A stretch of 64,000 nucleotides of DNA from Lutispora sp003527145. GTDB taxonomy: Bacteria; Bacillota; Clostridia; Lutisporales; Lutisporaceae. The translations under genes were made by a program, and so were the position numbers. The notes under the pieces were generated by a model. That model saw only the letters and a list, made by a program, of their open reading frames with translations, made no database searches and was not told the origin of the DNA. The DNA is taken from NCBI GenBank assembly GCA_029983695.1, contig JASBZB010000007.1, forward strand, positions 66,499 to 130,498, given 5' to 3'. Positions 54,334 through 63,909 of this stretch are shown piece by piece (position 1 is the first letter of the stretch; each line of letters opens with the position of its first letter).

Positions 54334-54675
54334 CTTCTGGCTTTGAGCATGCCTCTGGAGCCGCAGGGAAGGTCAACCACGGAAAGGCACGGACGCCTCA
54401 CGGATTTTCACGGAGGAATATTGACTTTATAGACACTGCAGCTCTATTATCCACGTTCTCTTATTTATATCTTAAGTTCTATTTTATAGGAGAAAGCTAC
54501 AGTAACTAAAGAATAAGCATATGTGCAAGTAAACACATATGCTTATTCTTTGGGTTCTGCCGTGTTTTTTCGTGAAAAATTCAGTGCCCTTCAGTGGTTT
54601 GCGTTCCCCCGTCTCCCACAAGACCCTTAAGGAATACCCTACCTAGCTCCTGAGCTCTGAATCCTGAACCCTTAA
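54334..54675. other. Non-coding region with inverted CACGG-rich arms
   Basis: 342 bases without a gene. It carries two ~40-bp imperfect inverted arms (54375-54413 and 54560-54599; 16 of the first 19 positions pair) rich in CACGG units. They enclose a perfect 18-bp hairpin (54508-54525/54534-54551) that may serve as the terminator of the HAD gene. After it lie CTGA(A/G)-type degenerate direct repeats (about 54640-54670). Confidence 0.65.
54508..54551. terminator. Long perfect hairpin, probable terminator
   Basis: An 18-bp perfect stem with an 8-base loop, A/T flanks. It lies about 175 bases past the HAD stop, so it could also belong to the repeat element around it. Confidence 0.5.
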
Positions 54676-55605
54676 TCATGCTTTTCCGCTGCAATTCAAT
54701 ACATTCTTCATTTTATGCTTAACCATATTCTTGATAGCTTCTCTGGCAGGTTTCAAATATTGCCTCGGATCAAAATCACCCGGGTTCTCAGCCAGATGCT
54801 TTCTGATAGAAGCTGTCATTGCAAGCCTTAAATCTGTGTCGATATTGATCTTGCAAACTCCCATTTTGCCTGCTCTTAGCAGCATATCCTCAGGCACTCC
54901 TTTTGCTCCGGGAACATGGCCTCCATATGTATTGCACAGATCTACGAACTCAGGCAGCACTGTGGATGCTCCATGAAGAACAAGAGGAAAATCAGGAAGA
55001 AGCTTGCTTATCTTCTCCAATCTTTCGAAGTCCAACATAGGCTCTCCTTTGAATTTGTAAGCACCATGGCTTGTTCCTATGGCTATTGCCAGCGAATCTA
55101 CGCCTGTTCTCTGGACAAATTCTACCGCCTGATCCGGATCGGTGAAGGTTGCATCCCTGCTGCTCACACTTACAGCATCTTCAATGCCTGCAAGTCTTCC
55201 CAGCTCTGCTTCCACCACAACGCCCCTGTCATGGGCATACTCTACAACCTTTTTTGTAATGGCGATGTTTTCCTCGAAGGGATGCTTTGAACCATCTATC
55301 ATAACAGATGTAAAGCCACCGTCGATACAGGATTTGCATATCTCGAAATCCTCACCATGGTCAAGATGAAGACATATAGAAAGACCGCTGTCTTCCACTG
55401 CAGCCTCCACCAACTTCATAAGATAGACATGCTTTGCGTATTTTCTGGCTCCGGCAGATACCTGAAGGATTAAAGGCGCCTGCTCATCCTTTGCTGCATC
55501 CACTATTCCCTGGATAATCTCCATGTTATTTACATTAAATGCTCCAACAGCATATAGTCCGTCATATGCTTTTTTGAACATTTCCTTTGATGTTACTAAA
55601 GGCAT
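54676..55605 (-). CDS. fba: Class II fructose-1,6-bisphosphate aldolase
   Basis: 309 residues, ATG 8 bases after AGGAGG. Zinc-dependent cleavage of fructose-1,6-bisphosphate to two triose phosphates in glycolysis/gluconeogenesis. Zinc ligands in CLHLDHGEDFE and in LVLHGAST, the phosphate/metal segments VEAELGRLAGIED and CKINIDTDLRLAM are present. Single gene; no strong terminator was identified on its 3' side beyond the hairpin at 54508-54551. Confidence 0.95.
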   Translation of the reverse strand: MPLVTSKEMFKKAYDGLYAVGAFNVNNMEIIQGIVDAAKDEQAPLILQVSAGARKYAKHVYLMKLVEAAVEDSGLSICLHLDHGEDFEICKSCIDGGFTSVMIDGSKHPFEENIAITKKVVEYAHDRGVVVEAELGRLAGIEDAVSVSSRDATFTDPDQAVEFVQRTGVDSLAIAIGTSHGAYKFKGEPMLDFERLEKISKLLPDFPLVLHGASTVLPEFVDLCNTYGGHVPGAKGVPEDMLLRAGKMGVCKINIDTDLRLAMTASIRKHLAENPGDFDPRQYLKPAREAIKNMVKHKMKNVLNCSGKA

Positions 55606-55686
55606 TCATCTTACCTCCTATAAAAACTTTATCAATTCTATTATATCAGATATTCCACTTTTTAGCGGCGCAGCTTACGCAATATA

Positions 55687-56724
55687 CTAAAATATTTCTG
55701 CAATAAACAAGCTTTTTTCTTTGCTCATATCTATTATGCTTAAGTCATCCAGTCTGATTATAGGCTTTGATATGGCTTTCTGATTGATGAACACTATCTC
55801 ACCATATTCGTCATTGTTAAGCCTAACTCTGCTTCCTATATAATAGTCAGCTATCCTTCTGAGGAATGTAAGCAAAATATTAGTGTCGCATTTTGTTAAA
55901 TACTCGCTTTCAAACATGGCAAATACATCAAAGGGAGTTTGGCGCTTTCTATAGACTTTATCTGATGTCATGGCATCAAACACATCAGCTATGGCGGTTA
56001 TCTTTGCATATAGGCTGATCTGGTTTCCTTTTATCCCGAAAGGGTAGCCGGAGCCGTCTTCCCTTTCATGATGCATTAACACGCTTAACATGATGTCTTT
56101 GCTTATGGCCACATTTCCTTCAAGTATTTTGTAGCCTAAAATCGAATGTTTTTTAATTTCCTCGAATTCCTTGGGCGATAAAGGACCCGGCTTCTCTAAA
56201 ATCGCATGAGATATTTTAGATTTGCCTATGTCGTGGAGCAGACCGCAATAAGAAAGACATTTTCTCTGGACCTCGTTTAGGTTCAGCCAGCTGCCTATGA
56301 GTGAACATAAAAGAGACACATTGATGCTGTGGGAATATGTGTATTCATCAATGGATCTGATACTGTTAAGATTCGCTACAATGTCATTTACTGAGGTAAA
56401 GTTGTTGTTAATGTCTCTGACGATGGCTTGAACTCTTAATGTATCCAAGGTTTTGCCATTTCCTATGTCCTTTATGATGTTCTTAAATTCATCCACTTTT
56501 TCCGAATAGATTGCAGCTACCCTATTACTATCGCTGGGCTCGGGCTCAAGCCCCTCATAAACCTTCAGGCTTTCAATACCCAGCTGCATCAGCTTATTTA
56601 TTGTGTAGTTATCCAGTACGCTGTCTTTTTGTATAAGAGTAGCCCCAAAGCTGTTCAATATTTCTTCAGATACTTTCATCCCCGGTACACATGCTTCAAT
56701 GTTAATGTTCATTATAGACTGCAT
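55687..56724 (-). CDS. HD-GYP domain cyclic-di-GMP phosphodiesterase (second)
   Basis: 345 residues. N-terminal small domain (about 1-110, DUF3391-like: VPGMKVSEEILNSFGATLIQKDSVL), then HD-GYP with HDIGKSKISH and HHEREDGSGYPFGIKG, and a C-terminal tail with DDLSIIDMSKEKSLF. It hydrolyses c-di-GMP in the cytoplasm. AGAGGTGAG lies before the ATG. Monocistronic and divergent from the BtuF-like operon. Confidence 0.9.
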   Translation of the reverse strand: MQSIMNINIEACVPGMKVSEEILNSFGATLIQKDSVLDNYTINKLMQLGIESLKVYEGLEPEPSDSNRVAAIYSEKVDEFKNIIKDIGNGKTLDTLRVQAIVRDINNNFTSVNDIVANLNSIRSIDEYTYSHSINVSLLCSLIGSWLNLNEVQRKCLSYCGLLHDIGKSKISHAILEKPGPLSPKEFEEIKKHSILGYKILEGNVAISKDIMLSVLMHHEREDGSGYPFGIKGNQISLYAKITAIADVFDAMTSDKVYRKRQTPFDVFAMFESEYLTKCDTNILLTFLRRIADYYIGSRVRLNNDEYGEIVFINQKAISKPIIRLDDLSIIDMSKEKSLFIAEIF

Positions 56725-56864
56725 ATGCTCACCTCTTGATATTATTTATTAGTGGTTTAATTTAAGATTTGAAAAATGTTAAGAATATTATAACAGATTC
56801 GACTTATATTTACAAATGTTTCATATTGTCTGTTTGGCTCATATTTTCTGATACACTCAAAATG

Positions 56865-56893
56865 TTGTAAATACATATTGCATGTGCTAGAAT
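56865..56893 (+). promoter_or_regulatory. Promoter of the BtuF/FecCD-type importer operon
   Basis: TTGTAA (56865-56870), 17 bases, TAGAAT (56888-56893); about 30 bases from the ATG. No cobalamin riboswitch hallmarks were seen between promoter and start. Confidence 0.55.
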
Positions 56894-56922
56894 TATACTG
56901 CAAATATGTAGGTGGGAGTGTT

Positions 56923-57852
56923 ATGAAGTTGAAGCTTAAGAAAATGATTTTAATTTTATTTGTATTATTTCTGCTGCCCTTGCTGGCATCTTGTCAAAGG
57001 GAAACAAATAAGGGAGCAGAAACTGCGGTTAAGAAAGTAGAAATAACTGATATCAAGGGTAGGAATGTTGTATTAGAAAAAAAACCTGAAAAGATAGTAT
57101 CCCTTTCACCTACCAATACCGAAATAGTCTTTGCCTTGGGTGCAGGGAAGAAGTTGGTAGGAGTTACAACCTTTTGCGACTATCCTGAGGAAGCAAAAAG
57201 TGTTGAGGTGATCGGAGATTTTGAAAACCCCAATATTGAAATGATAAAAAAGGTCAATCCGGATGTAGTTTTAGCGGGAGGATACATTCAGGAGGATATA
57301 ATAAAAGCTCTTGAAGGCCTTGGTATACCTGTGATCTCCACTGAGGCTTCGGACATTGACTCAATATTTGATTCCATAGCTATGATAGGCAAATTGGTAG
57401 GAGCAGAAGCAAACGCAGAAGAGATAATTAATGATATGCATAAGAGCATCGATGATATAAAGTCTAAGGTCAGCGGCAAAGAGCGGCCCAAGGTTTTTTA
57501 TTTGGTTTGGAGAGAGCCCATATTCACTGTAGGACAGGGAACTTTTATCAACGAAATCATACAAGTTGCCGGAGGCCGGAATATAGCGGAAGAGGCACAA
57601 GGCTGGTCAAAATATAGCCCGGAAGAGCTTATAAAACAAAATCCCGATATCCTCATAGCTTCTTATCATGCAACCGATGAGGGCATGAGAAAAGAAGACT
57701 TTGAAAGGGATGACTTCTTTCAGAAGCTGGAATGTGTAAAAAACGGAAATATATATATAATGTCAGACGACAATATAGTAGCAAGACCGGGGCCAAGAAT
57801 AGTAGATGCTATTTATGAAATGGCAAAGGTGCTTCATAGCGACGCATTTTAG
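56923..57852 (+). CDS. Cobalamin/iron-siderophore-type ABC transporter binding lipoprotein
   Basis: 309 residues from the ATG after GGTGGGAG; an upstream ATG at 56878 gives an extension ahead of the signal peptide and is rejected. Lipobox LLASC (mature Cys at about residue 25). PF01497-type fold with KIVSLSPTNTEIVFALGAGKKLVG and ADIDSIFDSIAMIG. It binds B12, heme or ferric siderophore. The next two genes supply the ATPase and permease. Confidence 0.9.
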   Translation: MKLKLKKMILILFVLFLLPLLASCQRETNKGAETAVKKVEITDIKGRNVVLEKKPEKIVSLSPTNTEIVFALGAGKKLVGVTTFCDYPEEAKSVEVIGDFENPNIEMIKKVNPDVVLAGGYIQEDIIKALEGLGIPVISTEASDIDSIFDSIAMIGKLVGAEANAEEIINDMHKSIDDIKSKVSGKERPKVFYLVWREPIFTVGQGTFINEIIQVAGGRNIAEEAQGWSKYSPEELIKQNPDILIASYHATDEGMRKEDFERDDFFQKLECVKNGNIYIMSDDNIVARPGPRIVDAIYEMAKVLHSDAF

Positions 57853-57871
57853 GCAATAGGATGGTATTGAG

Positions 57872-59137
57872 ATGGATTATGAGATAAGGGCTGAACACTT
57901 GGGTTTTTGCTATGAAGATAAAGAGGTATTGAAAAATATCAATTTAAAGATCAAAGAGGGCAGCTTTATTAGCATAATAGGACCTAACGGCTCCGGCAAA
58001 AGCACTTTATTAAAGACGCTTTCCGGATTCCTGAAGCCCCGAAAAGGAACAGTCCTGCTCGGGGAAGAAAATCTTAAGGAGCTTTCACAGAAAGAAATCA
58101 GCAAAAGGCTTTCCATGGTGCCGCAAAATATACTTTTGGAATTCGACTTCAAGGTCAAGGATATAGTGATGATGGGCAGGCACCCATACATAAAAAGGCT
58201 TAAGGGAGAAACTGCAGAGGACATAAAGATTGTAGAAAAGGCCATGAAATATACCAATATCCTGGAGTTTTCCGATAGGCTCTACAATGAACTGAGCGGC
58301 GGTGAAAAGCAAAGAGTCATACTGGCCCAGGCACTGGCCCAGCAGCCGAGGGTGCTCTTGCTGGATGAACCCATTTCTCATCTGGATCTGCAGCATCAAG
58401 TTGAGATATTGGATTTGATAAAGAGGATGAGCTTGGGGGGGGGACTGGCTTCTATAGCTGTGCTGCACGATTTGAATATGGCTTCTGCATATAGCGATCA
58501 TATTATTATGCTTAAAGCAGGAGAAATTTTTTGCGAGGGAGAGCCCGAGAAGGTTCTGACCGCTAAAAATATAGCCCATGTCTTTAATACGGATGTGACC
58601 GTCAGCAAGAATCCCGTCACCGGGAAAACATATATATATCCGATATCAACGATACCTAAAAATAAGCGAGATACAAGAATTCACATGATATGCGGCGGCG
58701 GAAGCGGAACAAAGCTGATCAAGGAACTGGCAGATAATGGTTTTATCGTTTCAACAGGGGTATTGAACATAGGAGATTCTGATTGGGCTGCTTCCAAAGA
58801 ATATGAACTGGATGTAGCTGAAGAAACTCCTTTTTTAAATATTACTCAAAGAGCATATGAAAAAAATCTTGAGCTTGCTCTTGCGGCACACTGTATTGTT
58901 CTCATGCCTATATATTTCAGCAAAGCCAATATAAGAAATCTTGAACTCCTTACAGAAGGACGGCTGAAAGATAAGAAGATATATATTTTGGGGGATCGTG
59001 ACTTTGAAAAAAGAGATTATACCGGGGGCGAAGCGCGAAGCCTTTATAAAGGATTGAAGGAGCAGCCCAATGTTATACAACTGGAAGAATATGAATTGAT
59101 AGAAGCATTGATAAAGGCAGATGAAGGAAATGAGTAA
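57872..59137 (+). CDS. FecE/BtuD-type ABC ATPase with extra C-terminal domain
   Basis: 421 residues, about 150 longer than a standard FecE/BtuD. Walker A GPNGSGKST (37-45), signature LSGGE (141-145), Walker B VLLLDEP (161-167) and the H-loop HD at 199-200 are intact. After about residue 268 comes an additional domain with an MICGGGSGTKLIKELADNG glycine-rich loop and a Rossmann-like pattern up to the end. I do not know its ligand. The gene begins 19 bases after the binding-protein stop, and its 3' end overlaps the permease start by 17 bases. Confidence 0.85.
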   Translation: MDYEIRAEHLGFCYEDKEVLKNINLKIKEGSFISIIGPNGSGKSTLLKTLSGFLKPRKGTVLLGEENLKELSQKEISKRLSMVPQNILLEFDFKVKDIVMMGRHPYIKRLKGETAEDIKIVEKAMKYTNILEFSDRLYNELSGGEKQRVILAQALAQQPRVLLLDEPISHLDLQHQVEILDLIKRMSLGGGLASIAVLHDLNMASAYSDHIIMLKAGEIFCEGEPEKVLTAKNIAHVFNTDVTVSKNPVTGKTYIYPISTIPKNKRDTRIHMICGGGSGTKLIKELADNGFIVSTGVLNIGDSDWAASKEYELDVAEETPFLNITQRAYEKNLELALAAHCIVLMPIYFSKANIRNLELLTEGRLKDKKIYILGDRDFEKRDYTGGEARSLYKGLKEQPNVIQLEEYELIEALIKADEGNE

Positions 59138-60137
59138 AGAAGCATTAAAAAATATATTGTCCCTGAGCATTTTGTTGGCTTTTTTCATCATATGCTTTTT
59201 TATCGGGGTAGGAATAGGGGCTGTCAAAATACCCTTAAGAGAGATAATCGAAATAGTGTTTATGGGACAAGAAACGGACAATAAAGTCATTCTGATAGAT
59301 ATAAGGATGCCGCGTGTAATTATCTCTGCAGTTTTAGGAGCAGGTTTATCTGTTGTAGGCGGGGTTATGCAGGGTGTATTCAAAAATCCGCTGGTGGATT
59401 CTTATACATTGGGGATGTCATCAGGAGCTGCTTTAGGAGCCGTGCTTTCCATAGTAACAGGTATTGGCATATTCGGCTACGGGACTACTGGAGCTTTTGC
59501 CTTCCTGGGAGCAGTATCCTCCCTTTTTTTCGTATACCATATCTCCAAGACCAAGAATAGAGTCTCTATTAACTCATTGCTTTTATCCGGAGTGGCTGTC
59601 AGCTATTTTCTCTCATCCATTATATCCTTCATAATGATGCTTAATAGGAATAAAATAGAGCAAATAGTATTTTGGACTATGGGAAGCCTATCCTCTGCCA
59701 CATGGCAAAAACTTATATTCTCCAGTTCTTTTATATTGCCTGGAATATTGGCGTTATGCTTTTTTTCCAGGGAACTGAATATCATGTCCCTTGGTGAGGA
59801 ATCTGCTCACTATATGGGTGTAGATGTTGAAAAGCTTAAATATATATTGCTAGTCATATGCTCCCTGATAGTTGGAGCCGTGGTGTCCACAGGCGGGACC
59901 ATAGGTTTTTTGGGTTTGGTGGCGCCGCATATCGTAAGGCTTATCTGGGGCTCTGACAATAGAAAACTTATACCTTATAGCGCCATAATGGGAGCTGCCA
60001 TACTGATGCTGTCAGATACTCTCGGCAGAGTCCTTATTCAGCCTTCGGAAATTCCGGTAGGCGTTATGACTTCAATAATGGGAGGACCATTCTTCGTATT
60101 TTTATTAAGGAGACAAAAATCAAAGGGTGCTGCATAG
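59121..60137 (+). CDS. FecCD-family ABC permease
   Basis: 338 residues, about ten membrane helices. Conserved DIRMPRVIISAVLGAGLSVVGGVMQGVFKNPLVD and the VGFLGLVAPHIVRLIWGSDNRKLIPYSA cytoplasmic loop that meets the ATPase. Encodes the membrane half of the importer. Gene order binding protein-ATPase-permease differs from the more usual permease-first order. The ATG at 59121 is favoured by AAAGG, but 59130 is possible. Confidence 0.93.
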   Translation: MKEMSKEALKNILSLSILLAFFIICFFIGVGIGAVKIPLREIIEIVFMGQETDNKVILIDIRMPRVIISAVLGAGLSVVGGVMQGVFKNPLVDSYTLGMSSGAALGAVLSIVTGIGIFGYGTTGAFAFLGAVSSLFFVYHISKTKNRVSINSLLLSGVAVSYFLSSIISFIMMLNRNKIEQIVFWTMGSLSSATWQKLIFSSSFILPGILALCFFSRELNIMSLGEESAHYMGVDVEKLKYILLVICSLIVGAVVSTGGTIGFLGLVAPHIVRLIWGSDNRKLIPYSAIMGAAILMLSDTLGRVLIQPSEIPVGVMTSIMGGPFFVFLLRRQKSKGAA

Positions 60138-60143
60138 CACCCT

Positions 60144-61949
60144 TTATAGCTTATATTTACCCAATTCTGCCTTGAAGTTTCCTGATAGCTTTTCCAATTC
60201 TTGGATATACATGGTAAGCTCTTTTATTTTGTTGGAATATTCGATTACGCTGGCACTCATCTCTTCAGATGCGGCAGAATTCTCTTCGGCTATTGCCGCA
60301 AGGGAATGCACATTTTCAAACACATCGGAAAGCTGCTTTGTCTGTGCGGACATCTCTTCCACAAGCCTTACTATATCTGAGGAAACAGAACCTATATGCT
60401 CTGTGGATACCGTATTGTCCTTTGCAACCTTTTCCAGGGTTGTATTGCTCTCTTCCAACTGATTGAACCGGGCATTTATACTGCCGACAAGGCTGCTCAC
60501 CTCTCCCGTAAACATTTTCAGGTTTTCATTGATTGTTTTTACCGCTGATTTGGAATCCTCGGCCAAGCCCCGTATCTCTCCGGCGACCACTGCAAAGCCT
60601 CTGCCCAGCTCTCCGGCCCTTGCGGATTCTATAGCAGCATTTAATGAAAGCAAATTGGTCTGATCTGCGATATTCTCGACGGTTGTTACGATATTCATGA
60701 TATCGTTGGCTCTCTTGGAAAGCTCAACTCCTTGAGAATTCACATGGGCAAAAGCATCTCTGATGGATAATATCATCTTTGCTACTCTTTGAGTCTCTTC
60801 CGAGGAGGTCTTAATGCTTTTAACAGCTTCCTCAAGCCTGTCTTTGCTTTTGAGCTCCTCTTGAGCAATCTTGTTCAATGTATCCATATTGGTGCTGATT
60901 ATATATACGGATTTTTCGGTTTCCTCAGCCTGATGGACTGCCCCCTCAGCAACATCCTGCACAATGCCGGATATGCCGTCCGATACATTTTTCATATTTC
61001 TTGCTATATCTGAAAATGTCTTTGTGTAATTATACATGTCATCATTTCCTCCCTTTAAGAAGAGGAAGTCTTTTTGGAATAGCTGCTTTATACCGTTAAG
61101 CTGTTGAAAATATAACTCCAGCTCATCACCGGTTTTTACTCTTGTACATGAAGAAAAATCAAGATTATTTAATTTGCCTATCTCTTCATTAAAGAATCTC
61201 AGCGGTGCCAGGGCTATTAAAGCTATTACCTCACTGACCACAAATAAGGATATGGAGATGATACCTGAAGCCAGCCAGTTTTTTGTCAGCAGATAGCTTA
61301 TAGGCAGCAAGGCAAAAGCGCTCAAGAATGAAATTTTAATATCTACTCTTTTTAGAAAGCCCAAGGATAAAATTCTGGACAGATTGAAGGTTTTCTCGCT
61401 GTGCAAGCCCTTCTCTACAGTTATCTTTACCCTGAGCATATGCAGGTTGTTTTCCTTGCCTCTTTCCAGCTCCTGTACCTGAATTTTTTCCTTGAAAAAG
61501 TCGCCGCAGCCCTCCAATAATCCAAGAAAATAATCAAACAATCCGCGCTTCGATATATATTTCATTTCAATTTCTTTTTCGCTCAGATCCGTTGCAATCA
61601 GTCTGGGAGGATTTGCTCCCTTGATCATCCTTGTCAATTGAGCATGCACATCATCCATCATGAGCAAGAATGCCTTTACGTTTCGGCGTTCAAAATATGA
61701 CGGGAACCATTTGAAAAAGGATTCAATATTGCTTCTGCCAACCTTGCGCCATATCTCCCCGGTTGATTTGCCAACTTTTTTGCCTATTTCTTCTATCAGC
61801 TTTGCAGGCTCTTTGTCATCAATTTCTTCCAGAGGAGATATGACTCTGTCTTCCTGCCACCCTATTATTCTCAAGCAAGAGTTCACAATCTCATCGCCAT
61901 ATAGATTTCTTAAGCTGTTTATCCAGGTTGAAACTACTGTGCCTTTCAT
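60144..61949 (-). CDS. H-NOX (heme) fused methyl-accepting chemotaxis protein
   Basis: 601 residues, ATG after GGAGG. The N-terminal H-NOX domain (1-185) matches thermophilic clostridial O2-binding H-NOX. Proximal His102 (DDVHAQLT) is present, and the Tyr131-x-Ser133-x-Arg135 heme-propionate motif (YISKR) is intact. Distal Trp9, Asn74 and Tyr140, the residues that stabilise bound O2, are all there. Pro115 is also conserved. A membrane segment pair at about 215-260, a HAMP-like region and a chemotaxis signalling domain with the QTNLLSLNAAIESARAGELG tip follow. It is predicted to sense O2 or NO and signal to CheA. Confidence 0.93.
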   Translation of the reverse strand: MKGTVVSTWINSLRNLYGDEIVNSCLRIIGWQEDRVISPLEEIDDKEPAKLIEEIGKKVGKSTGEIWRKVGRSNIESFFKWFPSYFERRNVKAFLLMMDDVHAQLTRMIKGANPPRLIATDLSEKEIEMKYISKRGLFDYFLGLLEGCGDFFKEKIQVQELERGKENNLHMLRVKITVEKGLHSEKTFNLSRILSLGFLKRVDIKISFLSAFALLPISYLLTKNWLASGIISISLFVVSEVIALIALAPLRFFNEEIGKLNNLDFSSCTRVKTGDELELYFQQLNGIKQLFQKDFLFLKGGNDDMYNYTKTFSDIARNMKNVSDGISGIVQDVAEGAVHQAEETEKSVYIISTNMDTLNKIAQEELKSKDRLEEAVKSIKTSSEETQRVAKMILSIRDAFAHVNSQGVELSKRANDIMNIVTTVENIADQTNLLSLNAAIESARAGELGRGFAVVAGEIRGLAEDSKSAVKTINENLKMFTGEVSSLVGSINARFNQLEESNTTLEKVAKDNTVSTEHIGSVSSDIVRLVEEMSAQTKQLSDVFENVHSLAAIAEENSAASEEMSASVIEYSNKIKELTMYIQELEKLSGNFKAELGKYKL

Positions 61950-62093
61950 ACAAAAACCTCCAATTTTCAGCTTCGTATGACAAATTATACATCATAAGCT
62001 AAATATATACAATATTTATTCTGAAATGCATAGTAAAATATAGATTTACTCAGTGTTAACTTTCCGTTAAATGCTTTTCAAGAGAAGCTTCGC

Positions 62094-63119
62094 TTATAAT
62101 AATATTTTTTTCATAGTATTGATTACAAAATCTATATCCTGCTTATTTACATCGTTGTTCGTCACAAATCTAAAAAGTCCGCCTTCTTCGCCGTTTATCT
62201 TTATACCTTTATCAAAGAATTTTGAAACAAGGAGATTCGGGTCAAAATCAGGGCGATTCAGCTTAAAGAATACCATATTGATTTGAATTTTATCCGGATT
62301 AAGCTCGATGCCCGGAATTTCGAGAAGCCTTTTTCCCAGATACCTGGCATTTTCGTGATCTTCCCCGAGCCGCTTTGTCATGTCCTGAAGTGCTATTATG
62401 CCTGCCGCTGCCAGAAAACCTGCCTGCCTCATGCCGCCGCCGAGGAGCTTCCTGTTCTTCCTTGCCCTATTAATAAAAGCTCTGGTACCGGCCAGAATAG
62501 AACCTACTGGGGCACATAAGCCCTTGGAAAGGCAAAACTGGACTGAATCTGTATATTGGGCTATATCAGCGGCGGTTACGCCTAAAGCTGCAGCCGCATT
62601 GAACAATCTGGCACCGTCAAGATGCACGGGAATGCCGCGCTTCACGGCTAATTCATATACTTTTTTCATCACCTCAAGGGGAACCACAGTTCCGTTAGCC
62701 AGTGCATTTTCCAAGCATATAAGCCCTGTTCTGGGCTCATGTATATCATCGGATCTTATAGCTTTTTCGACTAATTCGGGATAAAGGATATCATCACTGC
62801 TTTTGATAGTCCTGAGCTGAACACCTGACAGCACGGCTGCGGCCCCTACCTCATGAACGGCTATATGAGCGTTTTCACCGAGTATGATCTCATCACCCCT
62901 GACGGTGTGAGTCATGACCCCAAGCTGATTCCCCATGGTGCCGCTGGCAACAAAGATAGCTGCTTCTTTGCCGACTATATCGGCGGCCAGCCTCTCCAAT
63001 CTGTTGATGGTGGGATCATCTCCATATACATCATCGCCTACCTCGGCTTCAAACATGGCCTTTCTCATCTCGGCTGTAGGCATGGTTACAGTATCGCTTC
63101 TCAAATCTATATACCTCAA
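62094..63119 (-). CDS. ltaE: Low-specificity threonine aldolase
   Basis: 341 residues, TTG start after GGAGGTG. PLP enzyme of the aminotransferase fold that cleaves threonine/allo-threonine to glycine and acetaldehyde. Start YIDLRSDTVTMPTAEMRKAMFEAEVGDDVYGDDPT, the PLP contact EVGAAAVL, and the Schiff-base lysine in FCLSKGLCAPVGSILAG. Downstream of H-NOX, convergent with nothing. Confidence 0.93.
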   Translation of the reverse strand: MRYIDLRSDTVTMPTAEMRKAMFEAEVGDDVYGDDPTINRLERLAADIVGKEAAIFVASGTMGNQLGVMTHTVRGDEIILGENAHIAVHEVGAAAVLSGVQLRTIKSSDDILYPELVEKAIRSDDIHEPRTGLICLENALANGTVVPLEVMKKVYELAVKRGIPVHLDGARLFNAAAALGVTAADIAQYTDSVQFCLSKGLCAPVGSILAGTRAFINRARKNRKLLGGGMRQAGFLAAAGIIALQDMTKRLGEDHENARYLGKRLLEIPGIELNPDKIQINMVFFKLNRPDFDPNLLVSKFFDKGIKINGEEGGLFRFVTNNDVNKQDIDFVINTMKKILL

Positions 63120-63222
63120 TAAAAAACACCTCCATATAAATTATAGATATATTATACATTATCATTTTATATATGTCATATTTATTAAGTAGAAGATTCA
63201 AAGGGAAAAGGGGGGAAAAATC

Positions 63223-63819
63223 TTGAAAAAAATATTAAAAAAGCATTATGCTTCTTATGTAGCTGCTATGGTTCTATTGATCATGCTTATGCTGGCCTTT
63301 TACGGAAGAATATCGGATACAGCAGCGGTATTTAAGGCTAATATAGAGCTGCAGAAGATGGAAAGGCAAGGGTATAAAAATTATGAAGTTCTGGATGGAA
63401 GCTTTAAATTTTCTATACCTGCATCCTGGTCCGCATGGGAGCAAAAATTTATGGGCGGCGAGATAATCTATGATTTGAACTATATCACTCCAAATAAAAA
63501 GATACATGGCTTTATTCAAGTATGGAAAATAGATAAACCTCTGTCACAATTTTTGGAGGAGGCAAAAACTGCGGCAGCAGACTCTACAGACTTCAAATCT
63601 TATAATCTGAAAGAAATAATGGTAAACAGGAACAAAGGCTATCTGCTGCAGTATGAAAGACCAAAGGACACAGGAGGCTATTATAGATCCTATGAAGCAT
63701 TTTTAGAAGATGGAAAAGGGAAGATATATAGAGCAAGCTTTTATACGGATGAAAAGGACTGGAGAAAATATTACCCTCTGATGTTCAACAGAATAATTCA
63801 ATCATTCAGGATAAAATGA
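63223..63819 (+). CDS. Membrane-anchored protein of unknown function
   Basis: 198 residues, TTG start after AAAGGGGGGAAAAA. One N-terminal signal/anchor (about 14-34), then a soluble domain with KFSIPASWSAWEQKFMGG and a C-terminal WRKYYPLMFNRIIQSFRIK. This resembles PsbP/DUF-type extracellular domains, but I do not assign a family. Confidence 0.55.
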   Translation: MKKILKKHYASYVAAMVLLIMLMLAFYGRISDTAAVFKANIELQKMERQGYKNYEVLDGSFKFSIPASWSAWEQKFMGGEIIYDLNYITPNKKIHGFIQVWKIDKPLSQFLEEAKTAAADSTDFKSYNLKEIMVNRNKGYLLQYERPKDTGGYYRSYEAFLEDGKGKIYRASFYTDEKDWRKYYPLMFNRIIQSFRIK

Positions 63820-63821
63820 TG

Positions 63822-63852
63822 ATTCCCCGGGAACACCGGGGGATAATTTTTT
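63822..63852 (+). terminator. Terminator after the membrane-anchored protein gene
   Basis: An 8-bp GC-rich stem (63823-63830/63836-63843, one U-G pair, GAACA loop) followed by six T residues. Confidence 0.85.
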
Positions 63853-63909
63853 GCACTCCTTTTCTATGAGAATACCCTTTTATTTTCATGGAAATATAGG
63901 ATAAAACTA

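Noticed and set aside
56725..56922. Cobalamin riboswitch upstream of the BtuF-like operon
   Set aside because: The short leader has no recognisable B12-box or paired arms; only a sigma-A-like promoter is seen.
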